From: Kitasatospora phosalacinea
GTDB taxonomy: Bacteria > Actinomycetota > Actinomycetes > Streptomycetales > Streptomycetaceae
Direction of reading: 5' to 3'
Assembly (NCBI RefSeq): GCF_030268885.1
Contig: NZ_BSSA01000030.1
Location: 39,140-103,139 of the forward strand
Length of the DNA: 64,000 nucleotides
Part shown: positions 50,385-59,900 of the stretch, piece after piece
How positions within the stretch are numbered: the first letter of the stretch is position 1
How the letters are laid out: every line of letters begins with the position of its first letter
Position numbers and translations under genes: made by a program
Notes under the pieces: model-generated
Told to the model about the DNA's origin: nothing
Databases searched by the model: none
The model's input: only the letters and a program-made list of their open reading frames with translations

Positions 50385-50885
50385 TTGTCCAAGGTCAAAC
50401 TGAGCACCAATCACGGCGACATCGTGATCCGGCTGGACGCCGAGAAGGCTCCGGCGACGGTCGCCAACTTCCTGCAGTACGTCCGGGACGGCTTCTACAG
50501 CGGCACCGTCTTCCACCGGGTCATCGACGACTTCATGGTGCAGGGCGGCGGCATGGAGCCGGGCCTGCGCCGCAAGGAGACCCGCGCCCCGATCCAGAAC
50601 GAGGCCGACAACGGCCTGAAGAACACCCGCTACACCGTGGCGATGGCCCGCACCGCGGACCCGCACTCGGCCACCGCGCAGTTCTTCATCAACGTCGCGG
50701 ACAACGCCTTCCTCGACCACACCGCCAAGAGCGGCCCGGGCTGGGGCTACGCCGTGTTCGGCGAGGTCGTCGAGGGCCGGGAGGTGGTGGACGAGATCAA
50801 GTCGGTGCCCACCACCTCCAAGGGCGGCCACGCGGACGTCCCCAAGGAGGACGTGCTGCTGGTCAGCGCCGAGGTCGTCGAGTAG
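50385..50885 (+). CDS. Cyclophilin-type peptidyl-prolyl isomerase
   Basis: The product has 166 residues. KLSTNHGDIVIRLDAEKAPATVANFLQYVRDGFYSGTVFHRVIDDFMVQGGG holds the catalytic Arg and Phe (FHRVI-DDFMVQGG), and ATAQFFINVADNAFLDH and GWGYAVFGEVVEGREVVDEI complete the family core. It catalyses cis-trans isomerisation of X-Pro bonds in the cytosol. The TTG at 50385 has GAGG at good spacing; an in-frame GTG at 50349 would add 12 residues and is possible. The direct repeat ACAGTGAG occurs at 50346 and 50371. Confidence 0.9.
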   Translation: MSKVKLSTNHGDIVIRLDAEKAPATVANFLQYVRDGFYSGTVFHRVIDDFMVQGGGMEPGLRRKETRAPIQNEADNGLKNTRYTVAMARTADPHSATAQFFINVADNAFLDHTAKSGPGWGYAVFGEVVEGREVVDEIKSVPTTSKGGHADVPKEDVLLVSAEVVE

Positions 50886-50914
50886 CCGGAACCCCCGGGC
50901 GACGGCGCCGCGCA

Positions 50915-50956
50915 GCCCGCCGCCCCGCCCCGGAGGAACGGGGCGGGGCGGCGGGC
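50915..50956. terminator. Strong bidirectional terminator hairpin
   Basis: Perfect 17-bp arms (50915-50931 and 50940-50956) with an 8-nt loop GGAGGAAC lie between the cyclophilin gene and the convergent GH3 gene, ending the beta-glucan operon. Confidence 0.75.
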
Positions 50957-50963
50957 CCGGGCC

Positions 50964-53435
50964 TCAGGGGCCGACCGTCAGGGCCGCCGTCAGCGGGAGC
51001 TCGCCGCAGTGCGGGCCCGCCTGCAGGACGAAGCCGCCGGGCTCGGTCCGCCAGCCCCGCTCCGCCACCGACCAGTGCTCCAACGCCCGCGCGGGCACCC
51101 GCAGTTCCACCTCGACCTGCTCGCCTGGCCCGGCCTCCGCGGCGCCGAAGGCGGCCAGCCAGCGCACCGGCCGCTCCAGCGCCGAACCCGGCCGCGACAG
51201 GTACAGCTGCACCGTCTCCCGGGAGCGCCGCGGCCCCTCGTTGCGCAGCACCACCCGCACCGTGCGCGAGCCGTCCGCCGCCGGGGCCGAGGGCGCGCCC
51301 AGTGCCAGGTAGCGCCACTCGCCCCAGCCCAGCCCGTGCCCGAACCAGTACGCGGGGGAGCGGCCGGTGCGCAGCCAGCCCCGGTGGCCCAGGTGCAGGC
51401 CCTCCGCGTACTCCAGCCGCCCGTCGGTCGGGGCGGTCGCGTACACCGGGCAGTCGGCCTCGGCGTCCGGCCAGGTGGTGGGCAGCCGCCCGCCCGGCTC
51501 GGACCGGCCCAGCAGCACCTCGGCCAGCGCGTCCCCGCCCTCCTGGCCGGGGAACCAGCAGGTCAGCACCGCACCCACCCGCTCGCGCCAGGGCAGCAGC
51601 ACCGGGCTGCCGGTGTTCACCACCACCACCGTGCGCGGGTTGGCCGCCGCCACCGCCGCCACCAGCTCGTCCTGGCGGCCCGGCAGCCGCAGGCCCGCCC
51701 GGTCGAAGCCCTCGCTCTCGTGCTCGTCCGTGGTGCCGACCACCACCACCGCGACGTCCGCCGCCGCGGCCAGCTCCACCGCGTGCGCGAACTCCCGCTC
51801 CAGCTCCGCCTCCGGCGGGTCGGCGGCCAGCACCAGCACCCGGCCGTGCGCGGCCTCCACCGTCCGCCGGGCCAGCAGCGCGACCTGCTGGCCCGCCGCC
51901 AGCTCCAGCTCCACCTGCCGGAACGAGGGCGACACGTGCAGGTACGTCGGGTCGTCCGAGAGCGGCTCGACGTACTCCTCCAGCAGCACCTCCCCGTCCG
52001 CCTCCAGGCGCAGCGCGCCCAGGCCCACCACGCCCAGGCGCCAGCGGCCCGCGGACGGCGCGGTGAACCGGGTCGCCACCTCGACGGTGCGCACCGGCGC
52101 CAGGTCGACCTCCCCGGCCGGCTCCAGCACCCGCCCGGTCGCCCGCGCCTCGGTGTGCACCGGCGAGCCGTCGGCCGCCAGGTAGCGCACCAGCACGCCC
52201 GGCGCCGAACCGTCCGGCAGCACGCAGTCCGCGGCCGCCAGCGGCGTCGGACGCAGGTTGGTGCGCACCCCCGGCGCGTACACCAGCTCCACCGCCGGGT
52301 CCAGCGCCGCGCGCAGGCCCGCCAGCGGCGAGACCGGCGCGGCCGGGAACACCGAGGCGCTGCCGCCGCCCTGCACCCGGGCCGTCGCCGCGTTCGGGCC
52401 GATCAGCGCGACCCGGCGCAGCGCCGACTCCTCCAGCGGCAGCAGCCGCTGCGGGTTGTGCAGCAGCACGGTGCCCGCGACGGCCGCCGCCCGCAGCGCC
52501 CCCCGGGTCGCCGGGTCGGTGGGCACCGGCTCCCGCCCGCCCGCCGCGGGCGGGTCGAACGCGCCGACCCGCTCCGCGAGCCGCAGCAGCCGCGCCACCT
52601 TGTCGTCCAGCGCGGCCGCCGATACCCGGCCGGCCCGCACCGCCGCCGCCAGCGCCGCGCCCCACGCCGGATTGGGCCCCGGCATCGACAGGTCGCAGGC
52701 CGCGGCCCCCGGCCCGTCCGCCGCGTGCACCGACCCCCAGTCCGAGACCACCAGCCCGTCGAAGCCCCACTCGCCCTTCAACGGCTCGGCCAGCAGCGGG
52801 TGTTCGACCATCGACGTCCCGTTGACCCGGTTGTACGCCGACATCACCGCCCACACCCCGGCCCGCACCGCCGCCTCGAACGGCGCCAGGTACACCTCGC
52901 GCAGCGTCCGCTCGTCCACCCGGGCGTCCACGGTCAGCCGCTCGGTCTCCGAGTCGTTCGCCACGTAGTGCTTGGCCGTCGCCGCGACCCCGCGCGCCTG
53001 CACGCCCGCGACGTACGCCGCCCCGATCCGGGCGGTCAGCAGCGGGTCCTCCGAGAAGCACTCGAAGTTCCGCCCGCCCAGCGGCGAGCGGTGCAGGTTC
53101 AACGTCGGCGCCAGCACCACGTGCACGCCCTTGCGCCGGGCCTCCGCCGCCAGCAACCCGCCCATCCGGGCGGCCAGTTCCTCGTCCCAGGACGCGGCCA
53201 GCGCGGTCGCGCACGGCAGCAGCAGCGCGGTGTCCGCCTCGTCCCACCGCTCCCCGCGCACCCCGACCGGCCCGTCCGAGCAGACGACCGGGTGCATCCC
53301 GATCGCGGGCTCCGCACTGGTGCGGAAGGTGTCCCCGCCGGAGACCAGCCGGGCCTTCTGCTCCAGGTCGAGCACCTGGTGGTCGGATTCGCTTGCAGAG
53401 GCGGTGAGTTGAGGTGACATGGAGAGCTGGGTCAT
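50964..53435 (-). CDS. GH3 beta-glucosidase with PA14-like insert (cytoplasmic)
   Basis: The product has 823 residues. GH3 N-terminal barrel motifs include AKHYVANDSE and VVSDWGSVHA, in which Asp232 is the nucleophile. The C-terminal domain begins near 320, with RVALIGPNAATARVQGGGSASVFP. A PA14-like beta insert is at about 370-510 (RFTAPSAGRWRLGVVGLGALRLEADG). NTGSPVLLPW and LPTTWP are conserved later, and a fibronectin-like end (VVLRNEGPRRSRETVQLYL) closes it. There is no signal peptide, so it would cleave imported oligosaccharides in the cytosol. Last of a four-gene operon; its ATG overlaps the upstream permease stop. Confidence 0.92.
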   Translation of the reverse strand: MTQLSMSPQLTASASESDHQVLDLEQKARLVSGGDTFRTSAEPAIGMHPVVCSDGPVGVRGERWDEADTALLLPCATALAASWDEELAARMGGLLAAEARRKGVHVVLAPTLNLHRSPLGGRNFECFSEDPLLTARIGAAYVAGVQARGVAATAKHYVANDSETERLTVDARVDERTLREVYLAPFEAAVRAGVWAVMSAYNRVNGTSMVEHPLLAEPLKGEWGFDGLVVSDWGSVHAADGPGAAACDLSMPGPNPAWGAALAAAVRAGRVSAAALDDKVARLLRLAERVGAFDPPAAGGREPVPTDPATRGALRAAAVAGTVLLHNPQRLLPLEESALRRVALIGPNAATARVQGGGSASVFPAAPVSPLAGLRAALDPAVELVYAPGVRTNLRPTPLAAADCVLPDGSAPGVLVRYLAADGSPVHTEARATGRVLEPAGEVDLAPVRTVEVATRFTAPSAGRWRLGVVGLGALRLEADGEVLLEEYVEPLSDDPTYLHVSPSFRQVELELAAGQQVALLARRTVEAAHGRVLVLAADPPEAELEREFAHAVELAAAADVAVVVVGTTDEHESEGFDRAGLRLPGRQDELVAAVAAANPRTVVVVNTGSPVLLPWRERVGAVLTCWFPGQEGGDALAEVLLGRSEPGGRLPTTWPDAEADCPVYATAPTDGRLEYAEGLHLGHRGWLRTGRSPAYWFGHGLGWGEWRYLALGAPSAPAADGSRTVRVVLRNEGPRRSRETVQLYLSRPGSALERPVRWLAAFGAAEAGPGEQVEVELRVPARALEHWSVAERGWRTEPGGFVLQAGPHCGELPLTAALTVGP

Positions 53436-54280
53436 CCTTTCGTGGCTCCTTGCATGATGCCGTCGATGATCTGGCGGCCCATCAGGAGGAATGCGACGAG
53501 GACGGGCGCGCTGGCGACCAGGGCGCCGGTGAGGACCAGCGAGTAGTCCTTGATGTAGCCGCTGGCGAGTTCGGAGAGGGTGAGCTGGACGGTCGGGTTC
53601 TGCTGGGTCATGACGACCTTGGGCCAGTAGAAGTCGTTCCAGGCGGCCATGAAGGTGAGCATGCCCAGGACGCTCATCGCGGGGCGGGCGGCGGGCAGCA
53701 CCACGTGCCAGACCAGGCCGCGGGTGGTGCAGCCGTCCATCCGGCCGGCGTCCAGGAGTTCGTCGGGGACGGCGCCGACCAGGTACTGGCGCATGAAGAA
53801 CAGGCCGAAGGCGTTGGCCGCGGCCGGGACGATCAGGGCCTGCAGGTGGTCGGCCCAGTGGAACCAGTTCGCCATCATGATGTAGAGCGGGATGATGCCC
53901 AGCTGGGTGGGGACCATCATGGTGGCGACCACCGAGGCCAGCAGCGGGCCCCGGCCGCGGAAGCGGAGCTTGGCGAAGGCGAAGCCGCCCAGGGTGCTGG
54001 TCAGCACCACGCTGGCGGTGACGGTGGTGGCCACGACCAGCGAGTTGACCATCGCCAGCCGCAGGTCGGTCTGGGCGAACACCTGGGTGGCGTTGTGCCA
54101 GAGCCGGCCGCCGGGCAGCAGCACCGGGGGCATCCGGTGGATCTCGGTGTTGGAGCGGGAGGCCGCCACCAGCGTCCAGTACAGCGGGAAGAGCGAGAGC
54201 AGCACGGCGGCGCCGAGGACGACGTACACGCCGCGTCCGGCGGTCAGCTGCCGGGTGGCACGGGAGCGTCCGGCGGTCAT
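53432..54280 (-). CDS. ABC sugar permease (MalG-like)
   Basis: The product has 282 residues and six helices. The EAA-loop region is DELLDAGRMDGCTTRGLVWHVVLPAARPAMSVLG, and AAWNDFYWPKVVMT is the C-terminal signature of the CUT1 subfamily. It forms the channel with the MalF-like partner. Its start overlaps the upstream permease stop (ATGA) and its stop overlaps the GH3 start (ATGA), so the genes are translationally coupled. Confidence 0.9.
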   Translation of the reverse strand: MTAGRSRATRQLTAGRGVYVVLGAAVLLSLFPLYWTLVAASRSNTEIHRMPPVLLPGGRLWHNATQVFAQTDLRLAMVNSLVVATTVTASVVLTSTLGGFAFAKLRFRGRGPLLASVVATMMVPTQLGIIPLYIMMANWFHWADHLQALIVPAAANAFGLFFMRQYLVGAVPDELLDAGRMDGCTTRGLVWHVVLPAARPAMSVLGMLTFMAAWNDFYWPKVVMTQQNPTVQLTLSELASGYIKDYSLVLTGALVASAPVLVAFLLMGRQIIDGIMQGATKG

Positions 54281-55239
54281 TCGGCACCTCGCATCCGGCG
54301 CGCGGCCAGGAAGTTGACGGCGGCGACCAGCACGATCAGCAGGAACATCGCCCAGGAGATCGCCGCGCCGTAGCCGTACTTGAAGCGGCCCCAGAACTGG
54401 TTGTACGAGTACAGGGCCAGGGTCTGGAACTGGTGCTGGGAGCCGCCGGTGGTCGGGTCCTGCTGCTGGCTGAACAGCATCGGCTCGCCGAACAGCTGCA
54501 GCGCGCCGATGGTGGAGACGATGACGGTGAACAGGATCGTCGGCCGCAGCATCGGGATCGTGATCGAGCGGAACTGCCGCCAGCGGCTCGCCCCGTCCAG
54601 CGCGGCCGCCTCGTACAGCTCGAACGGGACGGACTGCATCGCGGCCAGGTAGAGCAGGGCGTTGTAGCCCGTCCAGCGCCAGGTGACGATCGCGGCGATC
54701 GCCGACCAGGAGGAGAGGGTGCCGGCCTGCCAGTCGACGTGGTCGACGCCGAACAGCGACAGGAACCAGTTGACCATGCCGAAGTCGCGGCCGAACAGCT
54801 GGACGAAGATCAGCGTGACGGCGGCCACCGAGGTGACGTTCGGCAGCAGGATGCCCAGGCGCATCAGGGTGCGGCCGCGCATCCGGTAGTTGAGCAGGTG
54901 GGCCAGGCCGAGCGCGAGCAGCAGTTGCGGGACGGTGGCCAGCACGCCGATGCCCAGGGTGTTCTTGACGGCGTTCCAGAAGAACGGGTCGTCCAGCAGC
55001 CTGCGGTAGTTCTCCAGGCCGACCCACCGGCCCTCGCTGCCGGGGCGGTCGGCCCGCCAGGCGGTGAACGAGACGTAGCCGGTGTACAGCATCGGGAACA
55101 GCCCGAAGACGCCGAAGACCACGAAGAACGGCGAGAGGTACAGGTAGGGCGAGACGGTGCGGTCGAGCCGGTGCCAGCGGTGGCCGGCGGGGCGGGCGGG
55201 GGCGCGGGCGCCGCGGGCGGCGGCGGTCGATGCGGCCAA
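54277..55239 (-). CDS. ABC sugar permease (MalF-like)
   Basis: The product has 320 residues. A basic N terminus is followed by helix 1 (YLYLSPFFVVFGVFGLFPMLYTGYVSF) and five more. The coupling loop is FELYEAAALDGASRWRQFRSITIPMLRPTILF. It pairs with the MalG-like permease. No ATPase gene is present in the operon, as is usual in streptomycete sugar ABC systems, which share the MsiK ATPase. ATG 55239 lies 110 bp after the binding-protein gene. Confidence 0.9.
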   Translation of the reverse strand: MAASTAAARGARAPARPAGHRWHRLDRTVSPYLYLSPFFVVFGVFGLFPMLYTGYVSFTAWRADRPGSEGRWVGLENYRRLLDDPFFWNAVKNTLGIGVLATVPQLLLALGLAHLLNYRMRGRTLMRLGILLPNVTSVAAVTLIFVQLFGRDFGMVNWFLSLFGVDHVDWQAGTLSSWSAIAAIVTWRWTGYNALLYLAAMQSVPFELYEAAALDGASRWRQFRSITIPMLRPTILFTVIVSTIGALQLFGEPMLFSQQQDPTTGGSQHQFQTLALYSYNQFWGRFKYGYGAAISWAMFLLIVLVAAVNFLAARRMRGAE

Positions 55240-55348
55240 GGGGAGCTCCCGGGGGCGGGGACGGGACGGGGACGGGGCGGGCGGGTGGCGCGGTGCCGGT
55301 GCGGCGTCAGGTCCGCACCGGCACCGCGGGTCTCGGGGGAGCGGACCG

Positions 55349-56662
55349 TCAGTTGACGATGTTGCCGACGTCCTTGAGGGCCTGCTTCCAGGCGCCGTCC
55401 GGGTCGGCCTTGCCCTGCTCGATCGAGGTCAGCGCGTTGCCGAGGGCGGTGCCGATCTCCGCGCCGTGCGCGCCGAGCGGCTGCGGGTTCAGGTCGCGGG
55501 CCGACTGGGAGAAGATCCTGCCGGTCGGGGCGTTGTTGAACAGCGGGTCGGTGTGCTCGGCGATGTCGGGCTGGGTCCACAGCGCCTGGTCGGAGGGGAA
55601 GTAGCCCTTCTCCTTGAAGAGCCGGGCCTCCTGCTCGGGGGCGGTGAGCCACTTGGCCAGCTCGGCGGCGGCCTTGGTGTGCTTGCCGGACTTCGGGACG
55701 GTCAGGTACGAGCCGCCCCAGTTGCCGCCGCCGCCGGGGATCCGGGCGATGTCCCACGTGCCGCCGTCGGCGGGCGGGTTGGCCTTGAACTCGTAGCTCA
55801 TCCAGGCCGGGCAGGCGACGGTGGCGAACTGGCTCTTCTGGAAGCCGGTGTCCCAGGCGGGGGTGAACGCCTGGATGCCCGCGGACTCGCCGTCCCTGAC
55901 GGCACCGGCCACCAGGTCGAAGGACTGCTTGACGGCCGGGTTGGTGGTGACCACGACCTTGCCCTCGGCGTCGTAGACGCCCTGCGGGGCCTGGGCCAGG
56001 ATCGCGCTGAACAGGTTGCCGCCGCTGTCGAACCAGCGGACGTCCTTGTTCGGGCTGGCGGCCAGGAACTGCTTGCCCGCGGCCAGGTAGGACGGCCAGT
56101 CCTTCATCAGCGCGGCGACCGCCTCGCGGTCAGTGGGCAGGCCCGCGGCCTTGAACAGGTCGCTGCGGTAGCACAGCGCCAGGCCGCCCATGTCGGTGCC
56201 CAGGCCGAACAGCACCTTGCCGTCGGGGCTGGAGGCGGGGGCGGTCTTGGACGGCACCCACTGGTCCTTGCTGACGCCGTTGTCCAGGAAGTTGAGGAAC
56301 TTCCCGGCCTCCGGCTGGAAGCCCGCGACCTGCCCGATCTCGATCGCCTCGACGTCGGCGGTGCCGGAGCCGGCCAGCAGGTGGGCGTGCAGGTTCTGGT
56401 GGTGCGCGCCCATGTCGGCGCGGTTCTCCTTGACGGTGACGTTCGGGTGGGCCTGCTCGTACTCCTTGTACAGGTCCGCGTAGCCGAAGTCGGAGAACAG
56501 GTTCACCGTGAGGGTGATCTTCGCGTTCGGGTCCTCGTCCGCGGACGGGCCGCCGCCGCTGCCGCTGGAGCAGGAGGTCGCGGCGGTCAGGGCCAGCACC
56601 AGCAGCGCGGAGCAGGCGAGCAGGCGGCCTCTCGGGCCGGTGCGGGGCAGGGGAACGGGCAT
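55349..56662 (-). CDS. Sugar-binding lipoprotein of an ABC importer
   Basis: The product has 437 residues. The lipoprotein signal ends LALTAATSC with Cys31 in the lipobox. KITLTVNLFSDFGYADLYKEYEQAHPNVTVKENRADMGAHHQNLHAHLLAGSGTADVEAIE is a CUT1 solute-binding core, and TWDIARIPGGGGNWGGSYLTVPKSGKHTKAAAELAKWLTAPEQE is the C-terminal domain signature. It should deliver oligosaccharides, here probably beta-gluco-oligosaccharides, to the permeases. ATG 56662 has GAGGAG upstream. The operator at 56712-56727 lies 50 bp before the start and should be repressed by the LacI regulator. Confidence 0.92.
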   Translation of the reverse strand: MPVPLPRTGPRGRLLACSALLVLALTAATSCSSGSGGGPSADEDPNAKITLTVNLFSDFGYADLYKEYEQAHPNVTVKENRADMGAHHQNLHAHLLAGSGTADVEAIEIGQVAGFQPEAGKFLNFLDNGVSKDQWVPSKTAPASSPDGKVLFGLGTDMGGLALCYRSDLFKAAGLPTDREAVAALMKDWPSYLAAGKQFLAASPNKDVRWFDSGGNLFSAILAQAPQGVYDAEGKVVVTTNPAVKQSFDLVAGAVRDGESAGIQAFTPAWDTGFQKSQFATVACPAWMSYEFKANPPADGGTWDIARIPGGGGNWGGSYLTVPKSGKHTKAAAELAKWLTAPEQEARLFKEKGYFPSDQALWTQPDIAEHTDPLFNNAPTGRIFSQSARDLNPQPLGAHGAEIGTALGNALTSIEQGKADPDGAWKQALKDVGNIVN

Positions 56663-56711
56663 GGAACGGCTCCTCGCGGGGATGGCAGGTGGGGCCCGGG
56701 AGCTGCGCTCT

Positions 56712-56727
56712 GGGAGAGCGCTCTCCC
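56712..56727. promoter_or_regulatory. LacI operator before the sugar-transport/GH3 operon
   Basis: Perfect 16-bp palindrome GGGAGAGCGCTCTCCC. Its core GAGAGCGCTCTC recurs at 56891 and 62791. Confidence 0.85.
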
Positions 56728-56846
56728 GGGTGGCATCCGGAGCTTGGTCGCTCCACCCGTCCCCCGTCAAGGGGTGCGGTCGCGAAACATCACAGTCGTA
56801 GCTGGGGTTTGACGACGTTTCGCTGGCGAACGAACTGTCGTCGCCC

Positions 56847-56902
56847 TTGACACGGGTGAAACAACGGGGCAACCATCACTGGCGTAGTGAGAGAGCGCTC
56901 TC
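56847..56902 (+). promoter_or_regulatory. Promoter and LacI operator before the secreted glycanase
   Basis: TTGACA (56847-56852) and AACCAT (56871-56876) are 18 nt apart. The palindrome GAGAGCGCTCTC (56891-56902) follows just after the likely transcription start, suggesting that the bound LacI protein blocks elongation. It shares its core with the operator at 56712-56727. Confidence 0.65.
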
Positions 56903-56962
56903 CCTGATCCGGGCACCGGCCCTCGACGGTGCCGCCCCCACCCCACCCGATCGGGAGCCCCG

Positions 56963-59900
56963 ATGCCCGCCCCACCCCTGCCCGCCCCACCCCTGCCCGC
57001 CCCCCGGCCCGTGCGGCCGACCACCTCCGCACCCCCGCACCGCGCCCTGGCCGCGGCCCTCGCCGCCGCGCTGGTCGCCGCGCTGGTCCTGCTGCTGCCC
57101 GTCGGCCGGGCCCAGGCCGCCCCCGTCCTGCTCTCGCAGGGCAGGACCGCCACCGCCTCCAGCACCGAGAACTACGGCACCCCCGCGTCCAACGCCGTCG
57201 ACGGCAACACCGGCACCCGCTGGTCCTCGGCGAACACCGACCCGCAGTGGCTGCAGGTCGACCTCGGCGCACCCGCCGCGCTCAGCTCCGTCACCCTGCA
57301 GTGGGAGGCGGCGTACGCGAAGGGCTACCAGATCCAGCTGTCCACCGACGGCACCGCCTGGACCACCGCGTACACCACCGCCAACGGCGCGGGCGGCACC
57401 GAGACCGTCCCGGTCACCGGCACCGCCCGCTACGTGCGGATGTACGGCACCGCCCGGGCCACCGGCTACGGCTACTCGCTCTGGGAGTTCCAGGTCTACG
57501 GCGCCACCGGCGGCGCCCAGGGCTGCGGCACCGCGAACGCCGCCAAGGGCAGGACCGCCACCGCCTCCAGCACCGAGAACTACGGCACCCCCGCCTCCAA
57601 CGCCGTCGACGGCGACACCGGCACCCGCTGGTCCTCGGCGGCCGCCGACCCGCAGTGGCTGCAGGTCGACCTCGGCTCCGCGCAGAGCGTCTGCGGCACC
57701 TCGGTCAGCTGGGAGAGCGCCTACGCCAAGGCGTACCGGATCCAGCTGTCCACCGACGGCACCGGCTGGACCGACGCCTGGAGCACCACCAACGGCGCGG
57801 GCGGCACCGAGAAGCAGGAGTTCACCGGCACCGCCCGCTATGTCCGCCTGTACGGCACCGCCCGGGCCACCGGCTACGGGTACTCCGTCTGGGAGTTCCA
57901 GGTGTTCACCGGCTCCGGCGGCAGCACCGGCCCCAGCCCGACCCCGACGCCGACCCCCACCGGCACCACCCCGCCCGGCAACTGGACCACCGTGTTCAGC
58001 GACAACTTCACCGGCGGCCCCGGCAGCGCCCCCTCCGCCGACAACTGGACGGTGCGCACCGGCACCTCCGAGCCCGGCGGCGCCGCCAACTGGGGCACCG
58101 GCGAGATCCAGAACGACACCGCCAACCCGGCCAACGTCGCGATCGACGGCAACGGCCACCTCAACCTGACCGCCGTCCGCGACGGCAGCGGCAACTGGAC
58201 CTCCGGCCGGGTCGAGAGCAGGCGCGGCGACTTCGCCGCCCCCGCGGGCGGACAGCTGCTGATCTCCGCGCAGATCAAGCAGCCCGGCGTCGCCGACGGC
58301 ACCGGCTACTGGCCGTCCTTCCGCGCCGTCGGGGCGAACGACCGCAGCGGCGGCTGGCCGAGCACCGGCGAGACCGACATCCTCGAGGACGTCAACGGCC
58401 GCAGCCAGACCTCCGCCACCCTGCACTGCGGAACGGCCCCCGGCGGCAACTGCAATGAGTACAACGGCATGACCAGCGGACTCGCCTCCTGCCCCGGCTG
58501 CCAGAGCGACTACCACACCTACAGCCAGGTCATCGACCGCACCGTCAGCGACGAGCAGATCCGCTGGTACCTCGACGGCCGGCAGATCTGGCAGGTCAAC
58601 GAGTCCCAGGTCGGCACCACCGACTGGAAGAACGCCGTCGACCACGGCTTCAAGCTGGTCTTCAACCTCGGCATCGGCGGCTCCTTCCCCGACAGCGTCT
58701 GCGGCTGCACCACGCCCAGCGCCACCACCACCTCCGGGGGCGCGCTGTCCATCGGCACCGTCACCGTCGCCACCACCACCGGCACCGCCCCCGCCGCCCT
58801 CGCCGACCCGCCCGTCCCCACCGGGAAGAGCACCGTCAAGGTCACCGGCAGCCAGGGCAACTGGGGCCTGAGCGTCAACGGCCGGCCCTACCAGCTCAAG
58901 GGCGTCACCTGGGGCCCCGCCCAGTCCACCGCCGACGCGCACATGCGCGACCTCAAGGCGCTGGGCGTCAACACCCTGCGCACCTGGGGCACCGACGCGG
59001 CCAGCAAGCCGCTGCTGGACGCCGCCGCCGCGTACGGGCTCAAGGTCGTCAACGGCTTCTGGCTCAACCAGGGCGCCGACTACGTCAACGACACCGCCTA
59101 CAAGACCAGCACCCTCGACTCCATCAAGCAGTGGGTGACCACCTACAAGGACCACCCCGGCGTGCTGATGTGGGACGTCGGCAACGAGGTCATCCTCACC
59201 ACCCAGGACCACGCCTACAACGGCGCCACGGTGGAGCAGGAGCGCGTCGCCTACGCCCAGTTCGTCGAGCAGGTCGCCCAGGCGATCCACGCCGTCGACC
59301 CCGACCACCCGGTCACCTCCACCGACGCCTACACCGGCGCCTGGGCGTACTACAAGCAGTACGCCCCCAGCCTCGACCTGCTGGCCGTCAACTCCTACGG
59401 CGCGGTCTGCAACGTCAAGCAGGACTGGACCAACGGCGGCTACACCAAGCCGTACATCGTCACCGAGTCCGGCGACGCGGGCGAGTGGGAGGTCCCGAAC
59501 GACGCCAACGGCGTCCCCACCCAGCCCACCGACACCCAGAAGCGCGACGGCTACACCAGCGCCTGGAACTGCATCTCCGGCCACACCGGCGTCGCGCTCG
59601 GCGCCACCATCTTCAACTACGGCACCGAGAACGACTTCGGCGGCACCTGGTTCAACCTGATCCCCGGCGGCTGGAAGCAGCCCGCCTACTACTCCGTCGC
59701 CAAGTCCTACGGCGGCAGCGCCAAGGACGGCAACACCCCGCCGGTGATGCCGAACGTCACCCTGAGCAAGACCTCCGACGTCCCGGCCGGCGGCACCTTC
59801 ACCGTCAGCGCGCCCGCCACCGACCCCGACGGCGACCTGGTCCGCTACCAGCTGTACTACAGCTCCAAGTACGTGGACGGCGGCACCGGCTTCAGCCAGG

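Noticed and set aside
50964..54287. One very long frame joining GH3 with upstream sequence
   Set aside because: The permease on the other frame of the same strand is clearly the gene there. The GH3 start at 53435 has a ribosome site and the standard 4-bp overlap.
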